64,000 bases of DNA from Mycobacterium basiliense (GTDB taxonomy: Bacteria; Actinomycetota; Actinomycetes; Mycobacteriales; Mycobacteriaceae), in NCBI RefSeq assembly GCF_900292015.1, contig NZ_LR130759.1, positions 4,092,001 to 4,156,000 of the forward strand. The letters run 5' to 3'. Made by a program: the position numbers and the translations under genes. Shown piece after piece: positions 1-13,486 of the stretch. Numbering within the stretch: the first letter of the stretch is position 1; each line of letters opens with the position of its first letter. The notes beneath the pieces are model-generated. The model was not told the origin of the DNA. It searched no databases and saw only the letters and a program-made list of their open reading frames with translations.

Positions 1-873
1 GTCGTCGGCCTGACCCTCCCGCTCGGCGACTTCCAGCAATGCTTGCCGAGACAAGTGCTCGATGGCATCGATCAGATCGGAATTGGCCGACCATCTCTCC
101 GAGACGGCCGCCCGCAATATCTCGAGCGCGGGGTCGCCAACCTTGCCGGTGATCAGCCGATCGAGTAGCCGCACCCTGGGCGCCGCGTCTTCGGCGGGCA
201 CGGTGAGATACCGCGTGACGACAGCTTCCCGATCCAGCATTTGGGCAACCGAGACCAGGTCGCTGGCCAGTGTCGACAGTGCTTGGTTGTCGAGGCCCTT
301 CGACAAGGTGCCAAACTTGCCGACCAAGCTGCCCAGCGCCCGTCGACTGGCCGAACGCATTTTCGCGGTCACCGGATGCTCGACTTCTGCCGGCTCCGGC
401 GCCATCGCATCGAGTTCGTCCAGGAAGCGTTCGACGGTAGCGGACTGCTGCGTCGGGTCGGCAACATAGCTGCGGACCAGTTCGCCTGCCTGCCGGACGG
501 ATTCGTGGCCCAGCTCCAGCCGAAGCTGGCGGGCCAGTTGGGTCCGCATCAACTCGACCTGACGAGCGCCCTGTCCCTTGATACGGTCGGCCTCGATACC
601 GGCCTGTTCCTGCAATTGTTCGGCAATCCGCTTGGCATCCGTCTTGGCCTCTTCAACGACCTGCTTGGCCTCTTTCTTGGCGGATTCGATGGCCTTGCTG
701 TGCGCGGCCGTCGACTCAGTCAGCCGCTCGGCGGCGGTTTCCGCATCAGCCAACTGTTGTCGCAGTGTGTCCTGCCGCGCAGCCATCAGCCGCCGTACAG
801 GAGGCACCACATAGCGCCACACCAAAAACACGATGGCCGCGAAGCCAACCAGCTGTCCGAGAAATGTCGACAT
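1..873 (-). CDS. atpH: ATP synthase b-delta fusion subunit (partial, 3' end outside window)
   Basis: N-terminal about 290 residues of the mycobacterial b-delta fusion of F1Fo ATP synthase, which forms the peripheral stalk linking the membrane rotor housing to the catalytic head. The protein begins [14 protein letters not shown], a single membrane anchor like a b subunit, followed by a long charged helical stretch and then the start of the delta-like part, cut by the window edge. The full family member is about 446 residues in M. tuberculosis. The ATG start lies 6 bases after the atpF stop, so the two are cotranscribed. The assignment rests on gene order and the b-like N-terminus. Confidence 0.93.
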   Translation of the reverse strand, partial: MSTFLGQLVGFAAIVFLVWRYVVPPVRRLMAARQDTLRQQLADAETAAERLTESTAAHSKAIESAKKEAKQVVEEAKTDAKRIAEQLQEQAGIEADRIKGQGARQVELMRTQLARQLRLELGHESVRQAGELVRSYVADPTQQSATVERFLDELDAMAPEPAEVEHPVTAKMRSASRRALGSLVGKFGTLSKGLDNQALSTLASDLVSVAQMLDREAVVTRYLTVPAEDAAPRVRLLDRLITGKVGDPALEILRAAVSERWSANSDLIDAIEHLSRQALLEVAEREGQADD

Positions 874-879
874 GGTTGC

Positions 880-1404
880 TTACCTCGTCGCGGCTGACGT
901 GCTGACGTCGACACCGAGGATCCGACTGGCCAGCGTCGCCGACATAGTCGCGACGTTGGCGCGCAAATCCAGTTCCACCGCGTCCCTTTCCCGCTTCAGC
1001 TCCTCGCTGGCCACCTGCAACGTTGATGCCACTTCCTGCTCGGCACGGGCGCGCGCATCTTCGACGACCTTACGGCCGTCAGCGCGGGCGTTATCCCGGT
1101 AGGACGATGCCTGGGCCCGGGCTTCCGCCATGGCCTCTTCGTAGTCGGCCTGGGCAGCCGCGAATTGCTCGGCGGACTTCTTGTTGTCGGACAGCGTCTT
1201 AGCCACCATGGCGTCGCGTTCCCGCAACACCTTCAGGATCGGTGGCACGACAAACGTGCCAATAACGGCGAGGACCAACAAGAAGATGGCCAGCACGAAG
1301 AAGAAGGTGCCGTTGGGAATAAGGAAGTTGTTGGTCTTGCCGCCTTCCTCACCTTCCGCAGCCGCCTGGCTCAGCGCCAGAACAATAGAGTTCACGTCAC
1401 TCAT
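880..1404 (-). CDS. atpF: ATP synthase subunit b
   Basis: Second b-type subunit of the Fo sector, 174 residues, membrane anchored, part of the peripheral stalk. It has an N-terminal hydrophobic segment around residues 28–50 ([20 protein letters not shown]) followed by a long alanine-, arginine- and glutamate-rich helix typical of b subunits. I chose the start [10 protein letters not shown] rather than the ORF-maximal start 15 bases upstream, because it matches the length of the M. tuberculosis protein (171 residues). It sits between atpE and atpH in the conserved atpBEFH order. Confidence 0.95.
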   Translation of the reverse strand: MSDVNSIVLALSQAAAEGEEGGKTNNFLIPNGTFFFVLAIFLLVLAVIGTFVVPPILKVLRERDAMVAKTLSDNKKSAEQFAAAQADYEEAMAEARAQASSYRDNARADGRKVVEDARARAEQEVASTLQVASEELKRERDAVELDLRANVATMSATLASRILGVDVSTSAATR

Positions 1405-1451
1405 TGCTACCCATTGCAACCACTACAACCACTTCAGCCGTTACAGCCGAA

Positions 1452-1700
<249 letters not shown>

Positions 1701-1775
1701 TTATCCTCCTTGATAACTCTGGTAGCGGTTTACCAGGATTCGGTATCGGTACGTGCCTAACAGGTCGAGACAGTC

Positions 1776-2528
1776 TTAGTGGTGTTCGTCTTCTAGCTCC
1801 ATCGCTTGGCTGAAGTACAGAATTGTCAGCAGTGCGAAAATGAACGCCTGGATGGCGCCCACGAACAAGTCAAACGATTTCCAGATCGCATTCGGCGCCC
1901 ACATGATGTAGGGCGGAAAGAGCGCGATCAATGCAACCAATATGCCACCGGCGAAGATGTTGCCGAAAAGACGGAGCGACAACGAGATCGGCTTGGCAAT
2001 CTCTTCAACAAGGTTGATCGGCGCCAGTATCGCCACGTGCCCCTTCACCAGCTTGATGGGGTGGCCGACAATCCCACGACGCCAAATCCCCGCGGCGTGG
2101 TAGCAGACGAAGACAAACAAGGCCAGCGCCAGCACGTAATTGATATCCGCGGCGGCCGGTTTGAGCAGCTCGGTGGTTTGCCCGTCCTTGTCGGTGTACT
2201 GCACCGGCAGGACCGACAGCCAGTTGGAGATCAGGATGAACACGAAGATGGTCACCGCGAGCGGCAACACAAAGGGAGCGATCCGCATCCCGATAGCGCC
2301 CTCGACCTGGTTGCGCATCTGTATGGTGATCGCCTCGAAGAACAACTGCACCCCACCGGGCACAGCCGTCGACGTCACCTTCGAGCGCAGGTAGAAGGCC
2401 AAGGCGATGACGATCAGGCCGGCAATCGCTGTTGACAGCACCGTGTCAGTGTTGACGGTCATACCGAGCCAGGTGGCGGTGTGGTGCTCGCCGACCTCGA
2501 TCTGGGCGGCCAGGATGGACTCAGTCAT
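1776..2528 (-). CDS. atpB: ATP synthase subunit a
   Basis: The 250-residue Fo subunit a, the membrane stator that provides the proton half-channels beside the c ring. Several strongly hydrophobic helices are visible. The essential arginine sits in the [13 protein letters not shown] motif near residue 190, as in all a subunits. Length and N-terminus ([16 protein letters not shown]) match the M. tuberculosis protein. Its start overlaps the end of the upstream atpI-like gene by 8 bases, which suggests translational coupling at the head of the ATP synthase operon. Confidence 0.98.
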   Translation of the reverse strand: MTESILAAQIEVGEHHTATWLGMTVNTDTVLSTAIAGLIVIALAFYLRSKVTSTAVPGGVQLFFEAITIQMRNQVEGAIGMRIAPFVLPLAVTIFVFILISNWLSVLPVQYTDKDGQTTELLKPAAADINYVLALALFVFVCYHAAGIWRRGIVGHPIKLVKGHVAILAPINLVEEIAKPISLSLRLFGNIFAGGILVALIALFPPYIMWAPNAIWKSFDLFVGAIQAFIFALLTILYFSQAMELEDEHH

Positions 2529-3009
2529 CGCTGGTGCTCCTCACTTCCGTCCCTTCAGATCCCGTCAAAACGCCGCCGGCCGACTCCACCGACTCGTCGA
2601 CACCGGTCCGCAGTTTCTTCCAAACCGGCAGGGCAGTCGACAACACCAACAGCAGCTGGAAGAACGCCAAACCAAATACCACACCAAGCCCCGCCGGCCG
2701 AAATAGGTAGGCAATGATCAGCGCGATGATGGTGATTACCGCGACACGCGACGCGGAATTGAGCGCCATCGACCGCTTCAGCGGATGCGCCTGCGCGGTG
2801 ATCGACTCGACTGAACGCCGCACCAGCACGGCGTTGAGCAAACCGAGCAGGAGCCCGACACCCAAGAACACCCCGACCATGACATGCCCGATGAAACCGG
2901 CGATGAGCGTCGCGGCCAAGGTCAGCCCCAGGCTGATAACAAGCAGGCGAACCGGGCGGAACGCAACAGAGGGAAACACCAACGGCGCGTCCTGCGCTGG
3001 TGTTGTCAC
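2521..3009 (-). CDS. AtpI-like membrane protein (Rv1303 family)
   Basis: A 162-residue protein with four predicted membrane segments, at the position that AtpI/UncI holds in many ATP synthase operons and corresponding to Rv1303 of M. tuberculosis (161 residues). AtpI proteins assist c-ring assembly or magnesium uptake in some bacteria; that role here is inferred from position. There is a short polar N-terminus ([13 protein letters not shown]) and a charged C-terminus. The gene's end overlaps the atpB start by 8 bases. It is the first gene of the operon as seen here, with about 230 bases of non-coding sequence upstream. Confidence 0.85.
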   Translation of the reverse strand: MTTPAQDAPLVFPSVAFRPVRLLVISLGLTLAATLIAGFIGHVMVGVFLGVGLLLGLLNAVLVRRSVESITAQAHPLKRSMALNSASRVAVITIIALIIAYLFRPAGLGVVFGLAFFQLLLVLSTALPVWKKLRTGVDESVESAGGVLTGSEGTEVRSTSDD

Positions 3010-3236
3010 TGCAGCACCTCAATCCCGGGTTGGTGGAGCGGAAACCACCTGATCGACTGATCGGTGGCTCGCCGAGCGTATCGCAAAGGGCACGGTGGCA
3101 TAACCCAAGGGGTAGCTCCCTGTGTCGGTCGTCAATGGGCGCGGTCGGAAACCAATCCGAAGGCCCAGGGGGCCGGCAACCCGCGAGGTTTGTTTCGGGG
3201 TTCTACCTGCACCGTACCACAAGGTAGATGCCACTA

Positions 3237-4481
3237 CTACTTCTTGTCGTAGTCATTGTTGTGGTCGCCGTCGTAGTCGCCGTCGTAGTAGTCGTCGCCA
3301 CGCCGCAGCAGCGGGATCGCGGTCACGATCCCCGCGACGACAATCGCGCCCAGCATCACCGCCGCGGTGTGGCGCGGGTCGACAAAGATCGTGCTCGCCG
3401 CTCCGAACGCGACAATGCCCACCCACAAGTAGATGAGCAGCACCACTCGGCGATGGGAATGACCAATCTGCAACAGCCGGTGGTGAAGGTGCATCTTGTC
3501 CGGACTGAACGCACTGCGGCCCGCGCGGGTGCGACGCACGATCGCCAACAACAAGTCCAGCATCGGCACAAACATGACAGCAATCACCAGTAAGAACGGC
3601 GACAGCAAAGCAAACACGTCGCGCGCGCCGTAGGCATTTTGCGAGATCGGGCCGGCAGCGGTCGTGGAAGCCGCGGCAAGCATCAACCCGATCAGCATCG
3701 AACCGGAATCACCCATGAAGATCTTGGCTCGGTGAAAGTTGTGCGGCAGAAAGCCGAGACAGGCTCCCGCGAGCACTACCGAGATCACCGCGGGCGGATA
3801 GAACAACACGTCGCCACCGTGGTCACGCAGCAGTCCCACCGAGAACATGCAGATCGCCAACGCGGTGATCAGACCCAGCCCAGCCGCCAGACCGTCCAGG
3901 CCGTCGACGAAGTTCATTGCGTTCACGATCGACACGGTCAACGCCAACGTGAGCAGGATCGAGGAGGCTTGGTCCAGCACAATGGTTCCGACCCCACCCA
4001 CCGGGATATAGAGGACACTCCACGCCACCCCCATGGTGACCAGCACACTGGCCGCGGTGATCTGGCCAGCGAATTTTGTGAGCGCATCAAGACCCCACCT
4101 GTCGTCGATCAGACCTATCCCCATGATCACTGCACCCGCGACCAGCACCGCGGGCATACCGGTGGAATAAACGAAACCGCGGGTTAGCGCGGGAAGCTGG
4201 GAGGCGAGGAAGACAGCGGAGACAACGCCGAGGAACATCGCCAAGCCGCCCATGCGTGGGGTGGGTGTGACGTGAACATCACGCTCCCGTGGATAGGCGA
4301 CAGCCCCCAACCGGGTTGCTAGCACCCGTACCGGCCCGGTTGCGAAATAGGTGATGATCGCCGCGGTCAGCCCGACGAGGGCGAGCTCACGCAGCGGGAC
4401 GCCGGCCCCGGGGGCAGAAAGTGCGAGCACGCCACCGGCAAGGCTGGCCACATCGCTGGACACCTCGAGACCGTACTGCAC
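3237..4481 (-). CDS. wecA: Undecaprenyl-phosphate GlcNAc-1-phosphate transferase WecA
   Basis: Integral membrane enzyme of the MraY/WecA family. In mycobacteria it transfers GlcNAc-1-phosphate to decaprenyl phosphate, the first step of arabinogalactan linker assembly. Ten or so hydrophobic segments are visible. Family motifs include PTPRMGGLAMF, NAMNFVDGLDGLA (metal-binding aspartates), HNFHRAKIFMGDSGS and the basic HLHHRL loop. The GTG at 4481 is preferred over the TTG just before it, matching the M. tuberculosis start MQYGLEV. The C-terminus carries an unusual Asp/Asn/Tyr-rich tail made of short repeated DYDGD-like units, longer than in the H37Rv protein. Confidence 0.95.
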   Translation of the reverse strand: MQYGLEVSSDVASLAGGVLALSAPGAGVPLRELALVGLTAAIITYFATGPVRVLATRLGAVAYPRERDVHVTPTPRMGGLAMFLGVVSAVFLASQLPALTRGFVYSTGMPAVLVAGAVIMGIGLIDDRWGLDALTKFAGQITAASVLVTMGVAWSVLYIPVGGVGTIVLDQASSILLTLALTVSIVNAMNFVDGLDGLAAGLGLITALAICMFSVGLLRDHGGDVLFYPPAVISVVLAGACLGFLPHNFHRAKIFMGDSGSMLIGLMLAAASTTAAGPISQNAYGARDVFALLSPFLLVIAVMFVPMLDLLLAIVRRTRAGRSAFSPDKMHLHHRLLQIGHSHRRVVLLIYLWVGIVAFGAASTIFVDPRHTAAVMLGAIVVAGIVTAIPLLRRGDDYYDGDYDGDHNNDYDKK

Positions 4482-4544
4482 CAACCTGAGACCCCAACAA
4501 CTGCGCCCGGCCTCACCACGAAGGGCCGGTGGGGCAAAAGATGC

Positions 4545-5198
4545 TCAGGCGGTCAACGTCTCCGTGTCCACACCGAGCACATCGGCGATCCGTTCCGCAC
4601 TGACCGGCCCCGCCCGAAGGATGCGCGGGGATGCTCCGGTCAGGTCGACGATGGTAGAAGCGGCCTGCTGCGCGGATGGACCGCCGTCCAAATAGATGTC
4701 GATGCGATCGCCGAGCTGGCGACGTGCCTCGACGACGTCACCCGCCGGTGGCTGACCGGAGACGTTTGCGCTGGAGACCGCCATGGGCCCGACCTGCCGC
4801 AACAATTCGATGGCGACCGGATGCAAAGGCATGCGCAACATCACCGTGCCGTAAGCATCACCGAGATCCCATTGCAATGAGGGCGCTTGCACGACGACCA
4901 GGCTCAGCGCACCCGGCCAGAAGGCGCGGATCAGTTCGCGCGCGCCGTCGGGCATCGAGTAGACCAGGCCCTCGATTGTGTGCCAGGAGCCGACCAGCAC
5001 GCCTACTGGCATGTCGCGTGCCCGCCCCTTGGCCGCAAGTAGCGCGTTCACCGCAGCGCTGTCGAAGGCGTCGGCGCCGATTCCGTAGACGGTGTCCGTC
5101 GGCATGACTACCAAGCGCCCCGCCTTGAGCGCCCCGACCGCCGCGGCGATTCCATCGGAACGCTGATCGGGGTCGGCGCAATCGAACACCTCAGTCAT
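4545..5198 (-). CDS. L-threonylcarbamoyladenylate synthase (Sua5/TsaC/YrdC)
   Basis: A 217-residue YrdC-domain protein, the size of Rv1301. The family makes threonylcarbamoyl-AMP from threonine, bicarbonate and ATP for the t6A37 modification of ANN-decoding tRNAs. The KAGRLVVMPTDTVYGIGADAF region and the SSANVSG motif are characteristic. I placed the start at [12 protein letters not shown], which overlaps the prmC stop by 8 bases and matches the M. tuberculosis length; the longer frame adds 22 residues of poor quality. The gene belongs to the prfA–prmC translation-factor cluster. Confidence 0.93.
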   Translation of the reverse strand: MTEVFDCADPDQRSDGIAAAVGALKAGRLVVMPTDTVYGIGADAFDSAAVNALLAAKGRARDMPVGVLVGSWHTIEGLVYSMPDGARELIRAFWPGALSLVVVQAPSLQWDLGDAYGTVMLRMPLHPVAIELLRQVGPMAVSSANVSGQPPAGDVVEARRQLGDRIDIYLDGGPSAQQAASTIVDLTGASPRILRAGPVSAERIADVLGVDTETLTA

Positions 5199-6081
5199 AG
5201 CCGACACTCTCCCTATCATCATCGCGGCACGCGGCACGGCCGTTTCGCCTGCAGGCGGTGACAAACCTGGGCCGCCCGGCTAGATCCCGGCGAGCAACGA
5301 CGCTATCGAAAACCCCTGCGCCGTTGATCAATTCAACCGTCGGCAAAGACATGGATTCGTCATGTTCAACGGCGAACCCCCCACCGGGGCGCAACCACCT
5401 CCCGGCCAGCCGAACAACGTGCGGAATCACTGCCATCCCGTCCGGCCCACCGAACACCGCGCGGCGTGGATCATGCTGCGCTACCTCGGGTTCCAAGATC
5501 GCATCATCGGGGACATAGGGCGGGTTGGCGACGACGAGGTCGACTTGTCCGTCGAGCTCCCCCAGCAGGCCGGGTTCGGTGACATCAGCTCGCACCAGTT
5601 CCACCTTGCTGCCCTGAACGTTGCGACGGGCATACTCCAGGGCCACGTCGGAGTCATCGATAGCGATGATTCGCGCTGTCGGCCGCAACTGGGCCAGCGC
5701 GACAGCCAATGCGCCACTTCCGGTGCACACGTCGATGATGACCGGCCGCACCGGAAGTGGTTGCGCGGTAGCCCATTCCAATATGGCTTCGGTCTCTGGG
5801 CGCGGTATGAACACACCCGGACCAACATGCAGCTCGACCGGCCCGAACGCCACCGTCCCGGTGAGATGCTGCAACGGCACCCGCCGGCAACGCGCGGCGA
5901 CAATGTCCTGGTATCGCCCCAAGAAGCCATCACCGGGCGCCTCGTCCTGCACGGACAGCAGACCACGCTGCGTGCCCGTTAAATGGGCCGCTAACTGCTC
6001 GGCATCGCAACGCGCGGAGTCGATCCCGGCCGCGGTGAGCAGCGCTGCAGCCGAATCAATCGCGTGCCGCAGCGAGGTCAT
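5191..6081 (-). CDS. prmC: Peptide chain release factor N5-glutamine methyltransferase
   Basis: A 296-residue SAM-dependent methyltransferase (HemK/PrmC) that methylates the GGQ glutamine of release factors. The SAM-binding motif [16 protein letters not shown] and the catalytic NPPYVPD motif are both present. The N-terminal helical release-factor-recognition domain ([15 protein letters not shown]) is intact. The start overlaps the prfA stop by 4 bases (ATGA), so its substrate and the modifying enzyme are translationally coupled. It is slightly shorter than the annotated H37Rv protein (325 residues), which may be only a different start choice. Confidence 0.95.
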   Translation of the reverse strand: MTSLRHAIDSAAALLTAAGIDSARCDAEQLAAHLTGTQRGLLSVQDEAPGDGFLGRYQDIVAARCRRVPLQHLTGTVAFGPVELHVGPGVFIPRPETEAILEWATAQPLPVRPVIIDVCTGSGALAVALAQLRPTARIIAIDDSDVALEYARRNVQGSKVELVRADVTEPGLLGELDGQVDLVVANPPYVPDDAILEPEVAQHDPRRAVFGGPDGMAVIPHVVRLAGRWLRPGGGFAVEHDESMSLPTVELINGAGVFDSVVARRDLAGRPRFVTACRRNGRAACRDDDRESVGYD

Positions 6082-7151
6082 GATTGCTGTAGCCGGGACT
6101 GCTTGTCAGCGGCGGCCAGCGCGTCGAACAGCGCGTCCAGGTCACCATCGAGGACCTGATCGAGGTTGTATGCCTTGTAGCCGATTCGGTGATCGGTGAT
6201 CCGGTTCTCCGGAAAGTTGTATGTGCGAATCCGTTCGCTGCGGTCCACGGTGCGAATCTGGCTAGCCCGGTCTGCCGACGCGTCAGCCAGCGCTTGTTCC
6301 TCGGCTATCGCCTGTAGCCGAGCCGCCAGCACCTGCAAGGCGCGTATCTTGTTTTGCAGCTGCGACCGTTCGTTTTGACAGGTGACGACAATTCCGGTGG
6401 GCAGGTGGGTGATTCGCACCGCCGAGTCGGTGGTATTGACACCTTGGCCGCCCTTGCCCGAAGACCGGTAGACATCGATGCGCAGGTCGGACTCGTCGAT
6501 CTGCACCTCACCGACCTCTTCAGGTTCTGGGTAGACGAGCACACCAGCGGCCGAGGTATGCACGCGGCCTTGCGATTCCGTTACCGGAACGCGTTGTACC
6601 CGGTGCACCCCGCCCTCGAATTTCATCCGCGACCACACCCCGTCGACCGTGTCGCCTTTGCTGGCGATGGCCAGCGTCGCGTCCTTATAGCCGCCCAGGT
6701 CCGAGGTGGTTTCGTCCAACACCGTCACCGTCCAGCCGTGCCGCTCCGCGTAGCGGATGTACATCCTGGCCAGATCGGCGGCAAACAGGGCCGATTCTTC
6801 GCCGCCCTCCCCGGACTTGACCTCGAGCACGATATCGTCGGCATCATGCGGGTCGCGCGGTGCCAGCATGTCGGTGAGTTGGGCATCGAGTTCGGCTACC
6901 TGAGCCTCCAACTCGGCGGCCTCCGCAGCAAAGGACTCGTCGGCGGCCGCCAGTTCGCGAGCGGCCTCGAGATCTTCGCGGGCGGCCACCAGCTTGCGAT
7001 GGGTGGCCACGATCGGCGCGAGTCGGGCAAATCGGCGGCCGGCCTTGCGCGCCTCGGCGGGGTTGCTATGCAGTTCGGGGTCTGCCAGCGCAACCTCAAG
7101 GTCCGCGTGTTCGGCAAGCAGGACGTCGATCGTCTGCACCGGCTGCGCCAT
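6078..7151 (-). CDS. prfA: Peptide chain release factor 1
   Basis: RF1, 357 residues, terminates translation at UAA and UAG. The GGQ catalytic loop is seen in [18 protein letters not shown], and the codon-recognition tripeptide of the PxT type in [16 protein letters not shown]. Length and N-terminus ([15 protein letters not shown]) match M. tuberculosis. It is followed by prmC in a 4-base overlap. A strong inverted repeat lies between rpmE and this gene, so transcription from rpmE may be attenuated before it. Confidence 0.97.
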   Translation of the reverse strand: MAQPVQTIDVLLAEHADLEVALADPELHSNPAEARKAGRRFARLAPIVATHRKLVAAREDLEAARELAAADESFAAEAAELEAQVAELDAQLTDMLAPRDPHDADDIVLEVKSGEGGEESALFAADLARMYIRYAERHGWTVTVLDETTSDLGGYKDATLAIASKGDTVDGVWSRMKFEGGVHRVQRVPVTESQGRVHTSAAGVLVYPEPEEVGEVQIDESDLRIDVYRSSGKGGQGVNTTDSAVRITHLPTGIVVTCQNERSQLQNKIRALQVLAARLQAIAEEQALADASADRASQIRTVDRSERIRTYNFPENRITDHRIGYKAYNLDQVLDGDLDALFDALAAADKQSRLQQS

Positions 7152-7187
7152 GTCACACCTCCCGCCAGCTCTTTACCGCAAACACGA

Positions 7188-7232
7188 ACCGACGCCCGGC
7201 CTGTGCCGCACGTGCACAGTTCGGGCGTCGGT
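7188..7232 (-). terminator. Inverted repeat between rpmE and prfA, likely terminator
   Basis: An 11-bp perfect stem (ACCGACGCCCG at 7188–7198 with CGGGCGTCGGT at 7222–7232) encloses a second smaller stem (TGTGC/GCACA). It starts 8 bases after the rpmE stop. No U-run follows on the transcribed strand, as is usual for mycobacterial terminators. It could alternatively be an RNA-stabilising hairpin. Confidence 0.6.
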
Positions 7233-7239
7233 AATCCAG

Positions 7240-7485
7240 CTACTTGTCGGTTGCCGCTTCGCTCTTGTCGGCGCCGACTTTGCGCTTGCCGTAGCGCCGC
7301 TCGAAGCGGGCAACCCGACCCCCACTGTCGAGGATCTTCTGCTTGCCGGTGTAGAACGGGTGACACTGCGAGCAAACCTCGGCCACGATGCGGCCACCAG
7401 GCTTGGTGCTGCGAGTCTGGAATGTATTCCCGCACCCGCAGACCACCGTGGTCTCCTCGTAGGCGGGATGAATGTCAGATTTCAT
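7240..7485 (-). CDS. rpmE: 50S ribosomal protein L31
   Basis: An 81-residue L31 of the zinc-binding (C+) type. The cysteine pairs CGCGN (near residue 16) and CSQC (near residue 37) that hold zinc are present, so this is the zinc-replete paralog rather than the C-minus form made during zinc starvation. The sequence [19 protein letters not shown] is highly conserved. The gene stands between rho and prfA, as in M. tuberculosis, with separate spacing on both sides. Confidence 0.97.
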   Translation of the reverse strand: MKSDIHPAYEETTVVCGCGNTFQTRSTKPGGRIVAEVCSQCHPFYTGKQKILDSGGRVARFERRYGKRKVGADKSEAATDK

Positions 7486-7676
7486 ACTGTCCTCTTCGAT
7501 CGTTGGCCGCTCGTGGGCCCCGGTGCTTCCCCGATGTTCATGCGGCGCTCAGGCCTACCTCGAGAACCTGAGACGGTCCAGGAGTGGTCGAACGTCGATT
7601 ATGCCAGGTCAACTACCACCTGCCCAAACACCGAGATGTGCCCACACATTCCCGCGCGACGTGCCTCAGCTATCGG

Positions 7677-9542
7677 TCAGTCGTTGTCCATACTGCCCGG
7701 CGTGGTCTTGGACACCTGGACCAGGAATTCGTAGTTGTTCTTCGTCTTGCGCAGCTGCGACATCAGCAGATCGATGGCCTGGTGCGAATCCAGCCCCGAC
7801 AGCACGCGGCGCAGCTTGTGCACAATGGCGAACTCATCGGGCGAGAGCAGCAGCTCATCCTTACGGGTACCCGACGGGTTCACGTCGACTGCTGGGAAAA
7901 CGCGCCGCTCAGCAATCTTGCGGTCGAGTTTCAGCTCGGCGTTACCAGTGCCTTTGAACTCCTCGAAGATCACCGTGTCACCCGTAGATCCGGTCTCGAC
8001 CATCGCGGTCGCGATGATGGTCAGCGAGCCGCCCTCCTCGATGTTGCGCGCTGCGCCCAAGAAACGCTTCGGCGGGTACAGCGCTGTGGAGTCGACACCA
8101 CCGGAGAGAATGCGGCCCGATGCGGGTGACGCATTGTTGTAGGCGCGGCCCAAGCGGGTGATGGAATCGAGCAGCACCACGACGTCCTTGCCCTGCTCCA
8201 CGAGGCGCTTGGCGCGCTCGATGGCCAGCTCCGCGACCGATGTGTGGTCGGATGGTGGGCGGTCAAACGTCGAGGCGATGACCTCACCTTTGACCGATCG
8301 CGTCATGTCGGTCACCTCCTCAGGCCGCTCGTCGACGAGCACGACCATGAGGTGGCATTCCGGATTGTTCTTGGTGATGGCGTTGGCGATGTCCTGCAGG
8401 ATCGTCGTCTTACCGGCCTTGGGCGGCGACACGATCAACGCGCGCTGGCCCTTGCCGATCGGCATGATCAGGTCGATGACCCGGGTGGTCAGGCGCTCCG
8501 TGGTCGTTTCCAACCGAAGTCGCTGGTTGGGATACAGCGGCGTCAGCTTGCCGAACTCGGGCCGCTTCTTGGCGTCTTCAACGGACCCACCGTTGATGCT
8601 GTCCAGACGTACCAGCGGGTTGAACTTTTGGCGCTGGTTGGGCTGTTCACCCTCCCGGGGCACCCGAACCGCACCGGTGACCGCGTCGCCGCGGCGCAAG
8701 CCGTTCTTACGCACCATGTTCATCGACACATAGACGTCGTGCGGGCCGGCAAGGTAACCGGAGGTACGCACGAACGCGTAATTGTCCAAGACGTCAAGGA
8801 TGCCCGCCACGGGCTGGACCACGTCGTCCTCACGCAACTCGGCGTCGGAGCCGTCGCCAGATCGTTCACCGCGGCGGCGACGGTCGCGGAATCGACGTCC
8901 CCGCCGGCCCTGGCGCCCTTCGCCGTCTTCCTCGCCACGAGACTGCTGCCCGCCCGAGCTTTGCTGGTCACCGCTTTGGTCGTTGCTCGAGTCGGTTCCG
9001 CGCTCGTCGGCCTTGGTGTCCTGGCCGCCCTTTCGACGGTTCTCGGTGCCGGTGGCTGCGTTGTCCTCACCGCCCGCGGTACCGTCGCCACCCGACTCCG
9101 CGCTGCCGCGGGCCGATGCGCCCGCGTCGCGGCCGGACCTGCGGCGTTCGCGGCGCGGCGTGTCATTAGCCGTCGTGTCGTCGGCAGCATCGCCTTGCTT
9201 CGCGGAGGCCGACCCCTCGGCGGTTGCCTGTACGGCGGATCCCTCGGCGCCGCTCGACGACTGGTTGTTGTCCGAGTCAGCGCCGGATTCAGAGGCCGCC
9301 GAGGCGCCGTTAGCCCGTCCCCTCGTCTCCTGGATCGCTGCGATCAGTTCGCTCTTGCGCATACCCGACGTCCCCTTGACGCCGGCTCGATTAGCCAGCG
9401 CGCGCAGTTCGGGCAATACCATCGTGGACAGTGAATCGCCCGGCGCTGCGGTCTCGACGTCAGAAGTGTCTTTTGTCACGGAATCCGACTTCGTGTCGAC
9501 GTCGGTGCTTTCGCCAGCCGTGATGAGGTCCGTATCAGTCAC
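7677..9542 (-). CDS. rho: Transcription termination factor Rho
   Basis: Hexameric RNA helicase that terminates transcription. The 621-residue protein has an N-terminal Rho-N helical region (about 37–75), a low-complexity insertion rich in Gly, Ser, Asp, Gln and Arg (about 75–235), the RNA-binding cold-shock domain (about 240–310) and the ATPase core with P-loop SPPKAGKTT near 373. Such large insertions are typical of actinobacterial Rho and add RNA affinity. The insertion differs from H37Rv in sequence and length (602 residues there). The start is GTG, preceded by a GAAAGGAAA purine stretch. Confidence 0.97.
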   Translation of the reverse strand: MTDTDLITAGESTDVDTKSDSVTKDTSDVETAAPGDSLSTMVLPELRALANRAGVKGTSGMRKSELIAAIQETRGRANGASAASESGADSDNNQSSSGAEGSAVQATAEGSASAKQGDAADDTTANDTPRRERRRSGRDAGASARGSAESGGDGTAGGEDNAATGTENRRKGGQDTKADERGTDSSNDQSGDQQSSGGQQSRGEEDGEGRQGRRGRRFRDRRRRGERSGDGSDAELREDDVVQPVAGILDVLDNYAFVRTSGYLAGPHDVYVSMNMVRKNGLRRGDAVTGAVRVPREGEQPNQRQKFNPLVRLDSINGGSVEDAKKRPEFGKLTPLYPNQRLRLETTTERLTTRVIDLIMPIGKGQRALIVSPPKAGKTTILQDIANAITKNNPECHLMVVLVDERPEEVTDMTRSVKGEVIASTFDRPPSDHTSVAELAIERAKRLVEQGKDVVVLLDSITRLGRAYNNASPASGRILSGGVDSTALYPPKRFLGAARNIEEGGSLTIIATAMVETGSTGDTVIFEEFKGTGNAELKLDRKIAERRVFPAVDVNPSGTRKDELLLSPDEFAIVHKLRRVLSGLDSHQAIDLLMSQLRKTKNNYEFLVQVSKTTPGSMDND

Positions 9543-9765
9543 GGATTTCCTTTCTTCCCCCGCTGATTACGTCATACGAGGGTTCGTTGCAGTCAGCCAA
9601 ATTGCCGAGTGCGCCCAATCATCGACTCTCTAACGGTGATCGCCCGGATCGGCGGCGAATACGGCGAACCTCGTCCACGAGAAGGATTGGTGGTTGTCCC
9701 AGCGGCAAGGCAGTATGGATGCAGATGCAGATGCTGCAATTGCTGGACGGCTCCGAGAATAGCCC

Positions 9766-9782
9766 GCTTCCTGGCCGGAAGC
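9766..9782 (-). terminator. Weak hairpin downstream of thrB
   Basis: A 6-bp perfect stem (GCTTCC/GGAAGC) with a 5-base loop lies 28 bases beyond the thrB stop. It may end the thr operon transcript before rho. There is no U-tract and the stem is short, so confidence is low. The rest of 9543–9809 holds no gene that I can support. Confidence 0.3.
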
Positions 9783-9809
9783 AAGCAAACCCCCCGACCG
9801 CGTGGCGGA

Positions 9810-12158
<2,349 letters not shown>

Positions 12159-12162
<4 letters not shown>

Positions 12163-13484
12163 AGGTCGGTCCCTTCCAGTCGCAGCACGCTTGCCACATG
12201 CTGGACGACGTCCAAGTCGGCAAGAGCTTCAACGGTTTCCGAAAGTGCGGCGTCGGTGGCCAAGTGAGTGACCACCACAATCCGGGCGCCCACCCGTTGG
12301 CCCTCGTCGTCCACCACACCTTCTTGGCGCACCTCGGCGATACTGACATCACGTTTGGCGAACTCCGCTGCCACCGCCGACAACACGCCCGCCTTATCGG
12401 CGACATTCATGCTGACGTAATAGCGAGTTGAGATGAAACCCATTGGCGCCACCGGAAGTTGAGCGTATTTTGATTCACGCGGACCGCGGCTACCGAGAAC
12501 CCGGTTGCGCGCAGCCATCACCAAGTCGCCAGTCACCGCCGACGCGGTGGGCGCGCCACCAGCGCCCTGGCCATAGAACATCAGCCGACCCGCGGCCTGG
12601 GCCTCGACCACGACGGCATTGAAGGCACCGCTAACGGTCGCCAAGGGATGCGACAGCGGCACCAACGCCGGATAGACACGAGCCGAAACCCGTTGCTGAC
12701 CTTCGTCGGTGGTAATGCGCTCGCAAATGGACAACAGCTTGATGGTGCAGCCCAGTGCCCGGGCGGATACGAAGTCGGCCGGGGTGATCTTGGTGATGCC
12801 CTCCCGATAGACGTCATCGGCGGTCACCCGGGTATGGAAAGCGATGGACGCCAAAATCGCGGCCTTGGCCGCGGCGTCATAGCCTTCCACATCGGCGGTG
12901 GGGTCGGCCTCGGCATAGCCCAGCGCGCTTGCATCGGCCAGGGCCTTCGCATAGTCAGCGCCGGTGCTGTCCATCTCGGAAAGTATGTAATTCGTTGTAC
13001 CATTGACGATTCCGGCCACACGCAGCACGGTGTCACCGGCCAGCGACTGGGTCAGCGGACGAATTACCGGGATTGCCCCGGCAACAGCGGCTTCGAAATA
13101 GAGATCGACGTGGGCACCTTCGGCGGCCTGCGCCAACTCACCGGTGGAGGTAGACAGCAGTGCCTTATTGGCCGTCACCACGGACTTGCCGTGCTCGATG
13201 GCGGTCAGGATCGCCTTGCGCGACGGCTCCACCGGGCCCATCACTTCCACGACGATGTCGACGTCCTCGCGCGAGACGAGTTCGTCAACGTTGTCGGTGA
13301 GTAGCTCTAGCGGCACCTCGCGGTCGGCTGCGACCCGGCGTACCCCGACGCCGCGCAGCACCAGCGGGGCGCCCACTCGAGCCGCCAAATCCTCGGCGCT
13401 CTCGTCCATGATTCGGACAACTTCGCTACCGACGTTGCCCAATCCGAGCACCACTACACCGACCGGCTTTTCGTCACCGGACAC
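12159..13484 (-). CDS. thrA: Homoserine dehydrogenase
   Basis: NAD(P)-dependent reduction of aspartate semialdehyde to homoserine, the branch point to threonine and methionine; 441 residues as in M. tuberculosis. The N-terminal Rossmann motif [15 protein letters not shown] is followed by the catalytic domain ([14 protein letters not shown]) and a C-terminal ACT domain ([18 protein letters not shown]), the usual site of threonine feedback. It is followed by thrC with a 4-base overlap, and lysA ends 2 bases upstream of it. Confidence 0.97.
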
Positions 13485-13486
13485 GG